This document shows positions 14,477 to 23,900 of a stretch of DNA of 64,000 bases, piece by piece. Numbering within the stretch: the stretch's first letter is position 1; every line of letters begins with the position of its first letter. Origin of the DNA: Microvelia longipes (Eukaryota > Arthropoda > Insecta > Hemiptera > Veliidae); contig JACMZG010000008.1 in the NCBI GenBank assembly GCA_018340805.1, positions 13,918,038-13,982,037 of the forward strand, given 5' to 3'. Under the pieces are notes generated by a model. That model had not been told where the DNA came from. It saw nothing but the letters and a program-made list of their open reading frames with translations, and did not search any database. The position numbers and the translations under genes are program-made.

Positions 14477-17400
14477 AATAAGACGTTTCGCAAGATGTTT
14501 TGTGATCAGGGATTGGACATAGTCCAAGGTTCAAATCCCACTATGTTAAATTAGCAAATTTTTTCTACTAAAAACTAATATTTCATATTTTAAAATCATA
14601 AATTTTAGCATTGGATATAAAAAGTAACCTCCTTGAGACTTTAAACCTAACACAATCAATACTTATGTCAATAATTGATTTATTAAAAAAATAATTGATT
14701 TATTTACTGTCCATATATCCCACCACAGATAAGCAATAATCTAATTGTTACTGACGGCACAAAGTGATTGAATTTTAATTGTTATTATGCTCAAGAAATA
14801 TTTTATTTATTTAACCTTAACAAATAAAGTTCAAAATAAAAAATGAATTTTCTAATTATTTACATTAGAAACACGAGCATTATTTAAAACACAGATACCA
14901 ATTAACTTTAACCCAATTGACTATTTTCAAAAACATTAGCTATTTCATTTAGAGAAATGCAATCTTTCACAGAAAACAAATATGTAAATGGTCAATAATT
15001 TATATAAAAGGATTCATTTATAACTTACTGAGTCAGATGATTCTCAGGAAAAATTTCTCTTCTGTAGTCCACAGTTCCATCTATATTTTCATGAATACAG
15101 ATATGGTCATGTTTTTTCTTCTTTACCATTTCAACCCTGACAATAAAATACCATGCATAACTTACTATGTCCATAATTATTTATACCCAACAAAAACACA
15201 TGCGTGCACAAAAGAGCCAAGTTTAGCGTAAAAAGTTGTGACATCATTCAGTAAGCCAAGTCCTAAGGTATTACGCAGCATAAGGTAGTGTGGCATTAAA
15301 CATCCTGTATAGAGTGTAGACATACACTATAATAATATATTCAGCCTATTTAATAAGCTTATAATGCATTTCTGTGTGTGCTGTGTAACGGTCAAGTCAC
15401 AAAGTGAAACTGCCAAGATCTTATATATTTACAACCAATATTAGGAACCTACGACTTGGCTCCTTGATCTCACAATTTTTTACGCTAGACTTAGTTCATT
15501 TATTGCCCGCATGTGCTTTGTTGGGGTTTTATTCCATTTTGTAAGCTTGAACATTATTCCATACAAAAATACCCCTAGAAATATTATTGAATTATTATTA
15601 GTTAAAGCATATTACACCACTTATTTATTACTAAACAGACACATTTTCTTTAATTAAACAATAGATAAATTGCATAAAAATATTTTGTTATGTTCTGTCA
15701 AAATAATACTCCCGATATTCCTAGTTTTGGTGAGTTCCACTAGGTAGCGCTTGTTGTCAAATTATTTTTTATCCGTATAATTGAGGTTAGAATAACCTTT
15801 CAACTTAGGTAGAACATATTAGGTGAAAGGAACTAAAAATATTAGATTTTGACAATTTTTTATTGATTTTTACTTCAAAATTTATCCATATACTAAACTT
15901 CAAGTGTCTACGATTGCTGGAAGTGCTTTAGAATTTTGATGAGTGAGTGAATGTGAGAGTGAATGAGTGCAAACACTTTTTAACTTTGAGCTATTACATC
16001 TAAATACATGACATTGGGTATAATGGGTCAGCTCAACAAGAGCTTTTAGTTAATATTAAAATTTTAATTTTAATGTTCTTAATAAAAAGATACAAGGGAG
16101 TGAAAATAGTCTCGAGATGGTTCCTGTAAAGGGTGGTACACTAGTGACTACTAGACTTGGTGGGGGCACTGCCGTGCCCCCAGATAAAGAAAATTCTTGA
16201 TAATGAACACTTCAAAAAAGTGAAGTATAAATTTTCTGGGTGTGGGTTCAATATCACTCAGAAAAAGATGAGATATTTTAGTAGAGCATTATAAAAATAT
16301 AAGTGTCAATATAACAGGAACAAACTATAAATCCTGATTGTCATATTACCAGGAAACTCTTAACACTGTTTAAACAGAATACAAGCACTTCTGTCAATGG
16401 GATTCAATTGCATTCTTTAATGTTATATTTAACAATGAAATTGAGTATTTCCAATAAATATGAGAGTAGATTTAATACAAATTTTCTTTTAACTCTTTCT
16501 TTAAAAAAATTTTTAAGAAAGATTCGTAGTCTAAAACAGTGATTTTTAACCCTTGGGTCATGATGCGAAATTGGGTCGCACACAATTATTTTTGGGTTGC
16601 TAGAAAATAATTAGGTAAAATTACATTATTGGTAAAAAAAATAGGTAGGTAAACTTTTGAAAAAATTATATAGAACAAAAATATTGTATCTATATTTTCT
16701 AGTAGATGTTTAACTTTTGTTTAAATTTGTATTAACATTGATAAGAATTTAAGTTGGATATTCGGCTTTTCGGGGTGGACGGTTAAAATTATTCTTGCCT
16801 GTCTTAAAAATAAAATTATAATAATGGGGGAAACCACAATTTTGGTCTGGTATCAGGCTATCAACACAACTTTAGGAACATAGCCTAAGAAACCAAAATA
16901 GGAGAGAAAACCTAATACTGCAAAAATGTTTAGCTTGCTGTGCTTGTTAATTAATAATCACATGTGAACAATTATTTTCAGTGGCGGACTGACCCAAAAA
17001 GGCCTGAGGAGGGTTCGGCCTAAAAAAGGGCCCAAACCTAAATTTCAAGAAGCCCCGGGGGTGTTCTAAATTGCTTCTCAAGAAGAGGGGTCTACTTTTG
17101 ACTAGAGTAGTATTAATAATTATGGCAAGCTTAATGTAATTAATTTAATTTTAATATTTAATTAAACGATTTTATGTTTAATCTTTAGGACAGTTTGGCA
17201 TTGCTTTCGGGCCCAAATGGGGGGGGGGGGGTACTGATCAAGTATGTTAAGGGCTCCTTGTGGCCCTAGTCTTCCATGTAGGACCTTTAAAGGTCTAGGT
17301 ACAAAGATTAATGACCTTAAAGTGGTATTTTTAAGACATTCTGAGTAGTTTGCTGAAAGTTGTCTGTCTGTGTGTGTGTAAGTCTGTTATCATCGTAGCT

Positions 17401-20400
17401 CCCAGTGTATTTATGCAAGACAGTTAAAAACTTTGTACGAAAAATCAAGCTACATGTGTAGTTGTGCTATATGGAAAATAATTTTTTATGACATCATTAA
17501 CCTGCAAAAAGGACTCAGCAAAAAATAATAAAATACGGAAAAATGTTGACATCAATTTCAGATTTGACATGCATGTAGCCATGTACAAGACTAACATATA
17601 TGCCAAGTTTCATCTCATTAACAGCATCAGTTCAATTTCGATCAAATGACTTATGTACGTTATATAAAATCAGCAAACAATCCAATTAAGTTGAAATTTG
17701 ATCCAAGTATATACCTTTACATAATAGATAAGTACACTAAGTTTCATTTTGATATGGCAAGTATATACATGAATTTGGTTGGATCATAAAAATTAAACAG
17801 TATCGACATGGTCACCATTTTGGATGGGTGACTGCCAGGAATGAAATGGATATATTTACTATCTGAGGACTAGCAAAGCGAGTCTAAGGACGTGTTGAAG
17901 TATAAATTTAACAAATTGTATATTCTGAGGACAAACAAAGCGAGTCGGAAGAATGAGTGTAGCAAAGGTAGAGTTCGAGGTTGAGGTAGAGTTCCAAGGT
18001 ACCCTGTACCCACTTTTTGTTTAAGTTTATTTTTGGCTTAGGGGCACAAGGAGGGCTGCTGCCCTTAACCTCACTGCCCAGTCCGTTCCTGATTATAATA
18101 AATGTTATAAGCAAATCTAGAAGGAATACAGTACTCTGTGACACCCAGGGACAACAGCAAGCCTGTATCACATTTTTTAATCATTACTATGATTCTATCT
18201 CATAATTGGAAACAGGGAGGCAAAATTAATAGTTTTAGTTTATTCTTCTAATTTAGTTCTAACTTTCATGATAAATAAGTTCATCAAAATAAAATTTTAA
18301 AATATTATCTAGTACCATTACAACAACAAAAAACAAAACAATATAACTACTTCTTAATTAATGGAAATAGAGAACAATAAAAACATCATGAATGGCATAA
18401 TGTAGACAGTATAAATATGGTAACTTACCAAAATGGTAAAGGTGAGTAAGGAAGGAAAGGACGGTAACCAGTGATTATTTCATGACAGACTAATCCAAAG
18501 CTCCAGTAGTCAACAGACCTCTTGTATGTTGTAGAACTGCATACACAAATTAAAAATCTTAAGACATTAATATTTCAAGTATTACGCTACAAATCTGTAC
18601 AGTACTTTTGAAAATATTTTTACTTTTCCTCATTTATACCGTAGGTATATAGGAAAAGTAATGTGTAGCCGCTATTAATATTCCTACTATCTTTCTTGAA
18701 ATTTATGTTCCCTGGTTCTTTGGAGATGTGTAAAGACATTTAGAGGTTGATTCTCGTATTCTACAAATTTGGTATGATTTTAATCAAAAGAATATCTCAA
18801 CATTTTAGCATGGACTGACATCAATTTTACTGTAAATATTGTACTATAATCATGTATCGAATGGTCCGTCCAACCATTTTTGTAATAATTCACCAATGTA
18901 TTGACAATCCATTTCTGCATTCAGGGGGAATTTAGTCTTAAAGTTTTATTATTTTATCATCCAAGTTTATTGATCATTTTTTGGCCGAATTTAATGTCAT
19001 TAATATTAAACTGCTTAAAAATTTTATAGGTAATTACCCATCACTAATAATTCAGCGAAAGTATCAAAAATTCATCAAAAACATAGAATAATGTTTGAAT
19101 TAATTTGAAATTAGCATGCATGTACTCCTGTATGAGACCAACTAACGTTACAAGTTTCAACTCATTAATAGCAATAGTTTAATTTTTTTTTGGTTAGTAA
19201 GAATAGATATTCTTTATAAATGTGGAACACTGTATAAACAAGAGATGAGTAATAACCTTTTATTTGGTAAACAAATATCAATGGTATTTGTCGTATCAAT
19301 AGTATTAAGCAGCATCAATCGAGGTCAGTGCTTGAATGAGTGACCACTGAGATGGCTAGCTATTTTTTCAATTCAATACTCTTAAATGATAAATTGAGCA
19401 ATGATTGATTGAGAACTAACTTGGTAGTAAAGAGCTCAGGAGCTATATATTGTGGAGTTCCTACAAGTGTACTGCACAAGCTGTTCTGGTCCCATTCCTT
19501 GGCAAACCCAAGATCGATTAGCTTGTATACTATCTGAAAAAATGATAAAATTCAAATTAAAGTCTCAATATTTAGTTCGCTTAAATTTTTAATAAAATAA
19601 AATATGAATTCACAGGAAACTCAAACAAGTGTTACATGGTTTCTTAATTCATGCTAATCTTCTATTTTAAAGAATAGTCATTTTAAGAATAAGAAGTAAC
19701 TCATTTTAAGAATAAAGAAACATGAATCACAAACAAGGATAAGAAGTAGTAACAATGCCTTTTTAGGGAAAGACGAGCAAATATACAGGAGGTATTACAA
19801 TTAAGATCTCACCTTTAAGAATTTAGTATATCTATACCAGAAAAAAATCTCAAGGGAAGGACAGTTTTTTATGATAATAACTGTACTTATAAAATGAAAA
19901 TTAGATGCAAACTAAGAAGTAATCTTACCTTAGTAGAAGGCGAAGATGGATTGCTAGGATCATTATAAAACACTTGTTGCATGACAATATTCTCAGGTTT
20001 CAGATCTCTGTGGGCTATTTTTTTTGAGTGTAAGTAAACTATTGCAGACATAATATCCTTGAGAACAGCTCGAACTTTCTCTTCAGGCAGTCCACATATA
20101 TTTTCAGTTCTAAATAACTCCTATGAGCATTAATAAAAAAAAAATCAAGAAAGAGAGTATTAAACCCTTAACGTGTTTTTAGGTATGTTTAAAAAAGCTG
20201 ATAACTATTCCCTTTAGCCTCAAAAAAAAATCTAGAGACCAAACCTTAACAGTTAAACCCCCAAACGTAAAAAAATAATAACATAACCTTTATACCCAGG
20301 ACCCGCGTGTCCGATCAACCTGATTGAGGTTTTTCTGTGGTTTCCCTCAATTTTACAGGCGAATGCCAGGTTGAATCATTAAAAGTCAGTCAACAGACTG

Positions 20401-20759
20401 CATAGGCAACCTTTTTGAAACTCCTGCAAACTACCTGTAAAATATAATCCTATTCAAAACACCAACAAAAAAACCTTTTGACAATCCCCAAAAAAAAAAA
20501 AATAAATAAATAAATAAATAAAAAATAAAATACCCAAACCAAAAAATATAAAATTATCCTTGACCCAACAAACCCCCTCACACCCCAAAAATAATCAAAA
20601 TTTATACCACAAAATAACAAATAAATAAAATAAAATAAAGAGGCACAAATTACCCTAATCAATAAATATAATATGGCTCCGGTATACACAAAATAAGTAT
20701 TGTATTAGTTTAAAAAAAAAAAGCTGATAATACTATTGCACAAACCTATTATTAAATAT

Positions 20760-20824
<65 letters not shown>

Positions 20825-20840
20825 TATATATATTATATAT

Positions 20841-20908
<68 letters not shown>

Positions 20909-23900
20909 CATACACTTTACTGTTGTATTCATAAATTTATCAGAAGTTTTACCTTCCTCAAGTCCCCTCTCTGGCAGAACTCCATACAAAGTATTGGTAA
21001 GTTGGAGAGAACTCTCAGCTGGTCAGGTAATTCAACTACTTTGATTATATTGGGGTGGTTGAGTTTTTTCATTATTTCAACCTCATTACTCCAACTTTCT
21101 TTAATCTTTGTTACTTCAAACCCATCCCGACACATCTTTAGAGCTGGAAAATATTTGTTAATTAAAATAATTAAAAACATTATAAATAACAGTGATAATT
21201 AAGAGAGAGGAGGTTAACCCTACAAAATTTTATAAATCAAAGAATGGCGGGCTTAGTATAATAACTAGGTTGCAAGGTGCTATTATTATTACTTAACATT
21301 AGAGGTAACTATAGAAGTAGCATCACTTTGTCATCTAATTCAAGTTTAAATAAGCAAAAACACCTTGATATCATAAGGAGCAGAATCAAGTTAGCAGCTT
21401 TTAATAATCATTTTAAATTAATCCAGAGGCAGGCTAAGTGTTTGACGGCTGATCTTGTTCATTAACTTGATAGCTAGGTGACTGGCAGTGTGTGTTGATT
21501 TAGTGGAACAATGAACTGGCGGAGTGATGATATTGTTGGCGCTCTGGTAGGATAGCAACGCTGTTTTTAACCAATTCATATAAGTGAGGCTGAAAGCTGA
21601 CTAAAATTATGAGGATGATGACAGCTGGCATGGTTAAAATTCTGAAATCTTTGAAGACTTGCTAACTAAGGGGGGGGGGGTCAACAGGTCGACTACATTA
21701 ATTTAGTTGATGAAGTGATGCTATTTTATCACTAAAATTAAAGTAGGAGAGCACAGAACCTCCAACTTTCCTACTTTTTCAGTAGGAAACCTCATACTTT
21801 TCCTCCTTTTTTAACTTTTATCAATTGCTAGCAATCATTTTTTTTAATAAGATGAATTTTAATTATTTTATTATTAACATTGTAAAAATGGATTTTTTAA
21901 AAGCTTGTTCTTCTGGCCTTTGCCTTAATGACAGTTTTTATGTAATTTATTTATGTAAAAATGTTATTTGTTCTGATAACCATACATTTTTGAGAATCTC
22001 TGCTTCTTTTTGTGATTTTTTACAAAAATACATGTCCCACCACATAGGCCTGCTCCACTGGCCTTTTTAGCATTTTTTGAACCTTGGTAATTTGGCTTTG
22101 TGACAAAAAGTTTGAGAGCCCCATGGTATACTATAGTATGCCCATATGCTATACTATAGTATTGTGATATGTAAGGAATAACTTGGTTTTTATAAACCAA
22201 TGCTTTAATATGTAAAATGGGGCTCACTAAGGATTTAAAGTAATATTAAATATCTAATTTGACATGAATGAACACATATATTTTTATTTTTCATAATTGT
22301 AGCAGCAATATTGAATGTTAAATTTGTGTTAACACTTTTCTTGATACCTGAAGGGCTTTTCAACAATCTATTACTCAATTTATTAGGCTTAATTGACCAC
22401 CATTTTGAAAATATGAAGTTGTTTTAAAAACTCTACTTGAGTTCTACGTTCTTGTTGTCTATAATACGACACGGCTAAAATCAATTGACAGCGCACCAAA
22501 AATCTGTGAGGAAAAGAATTCTATTGGTTCAGACCGACCACGCTTCTTCCCCCTCCACCTTATGCCAACCTCGGTATATGAAAATACCTTTTTTGTAAAT
22601 AAAATTATAAAAAGGCAACACTGGTTGTAAATATTTGTAACCTCGCGGCTTTTATTTCCCTCATTGTGCATATTTATCTGTTTGAGTTCGTTTCGTTTTA
22701 TTCCGATCTGTTCAATTCATCCAATTATTGCAAAGTTGTAATATGATCTGAGTGTCCATATTTGACGCATGGACATTGATGTATTCTTCAAGCATTTCTT
22801 GCTATTTGAGTACAGCGCAGGGTCTGTGGTCTGTCAACCAAAATACAGCATTATTTTCTTTTGAAAATGCCATGTCTTTCAATACATGACAGTCTTGACT
22901 TTTTTAAGTCATGAATTCATATTGTGTCATATTATTTTATAATATGAAACAATACGCATTCAATTACACAAACTTTTGGAAAAAAGTAATTATAACTGAC
23001 GATTTATTTAAATCGTTAAACTTTTATCATAGAACTATTATGATCTATTGCATTACGTAATAAACAACTTTAACTCCACTTAATTCATACTTCCCGAACA
23101 AATTTAAAGCAACACTAAGTTGGTACATTTATAAGATACAACAATATTCCTACTTAAAAAGTAAATAAATAATTTAAAAAAAATACGATATCAAATAAAA
23201 ACAAATATTAAAATTCAAAACATAACCTGACTTTCAGTGTTGCCAGAGTAAGAATTTTTTTTGTTACTTAAAATAAGGGATTTTTTAATTAAAAAATGAG
23301 GGTTTAAAGCATTGAGATTTTGGCGGGCTGTCAATTGATTTTAGCCGTGTGTCATATTACAGTATATAAAAAAATTCAAGCAATATACCTCTGACTTGTT
23401 AATTGTACTACATTCACACTATATTTCATCCAAAATTGTAAAGTTTTAAATGGAGTTATTGGAACACAAATAATTTAATATCTATCCATATTTTCATCTA
23501 AGTATGGTATATGGAATATACCATGGATATACTATCGTAGGTTCAGTAAAATAATAATCTTATTGGTATCCTGAAGAAATAAAATTTAATGTTCCTCATT
23601 CAAATCTATATGAAACTAAATAACTGACTTATAAAGAGTTACTTATTGTGATAAAGGTTTTATTTGATATCAAGAATAACAAATTTAATAATGAGAATTT
23701 CTTTAAATTTATTGTTAAGGGAAAAAGCGGTAACAATAAGTGGTTTTTGTTAGGATGATAAAATAACAGTACATCACTGGTCAGTCAGTGTTCTGTATTA
23801 ACTGTCATTCATGATCATTTAAATTTCAACATTCATACATTCAACACAAATCGAATGTAATTACTGTCTGAGGACAAGCAAAGCAAGTCCAAAGACTATA

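Larger units (their letters stand above)
15137..18428. other. IKK intron 6, mobile-element cluster
   Basis: This 3.3-kb intron holds a MITE at 15188-15526, a hAT-like 5' end at 16537-16612, and a hAT-like element at 16979-18091 with a family R copy nested inside it. A GC-rich block and a G homopolymer (about 17219-17231) belong to that hAT element. No coding exon is evident. Confidence 0.7.

Noticed and set aside
14490..14560. tRNA-like B box (GGTTCAAATCC)
   Set aside because: The T-stem does not pair properly and no A box, acceptor or anticodon arm can be drawn.
15037..15231. Plus-strand frame of 64 codons
   Set aside because: It overlaps the antisense of IKK exon 7; shadow of the real exon.
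20283..20420. GC-richer stretch with GTGGTTTCCCTCAATTTTACAG, possible SINE or retroelement piece
   Set aside because: Only one copy is visible in the window and no promoter boxes or tail; not supportable without a repeat search.
20733..20915. 60-codon minus-strand frame YIYI...VCVC
   Set aside because: It is translation of the compound AC/AT microsatellite in an IKK intron.
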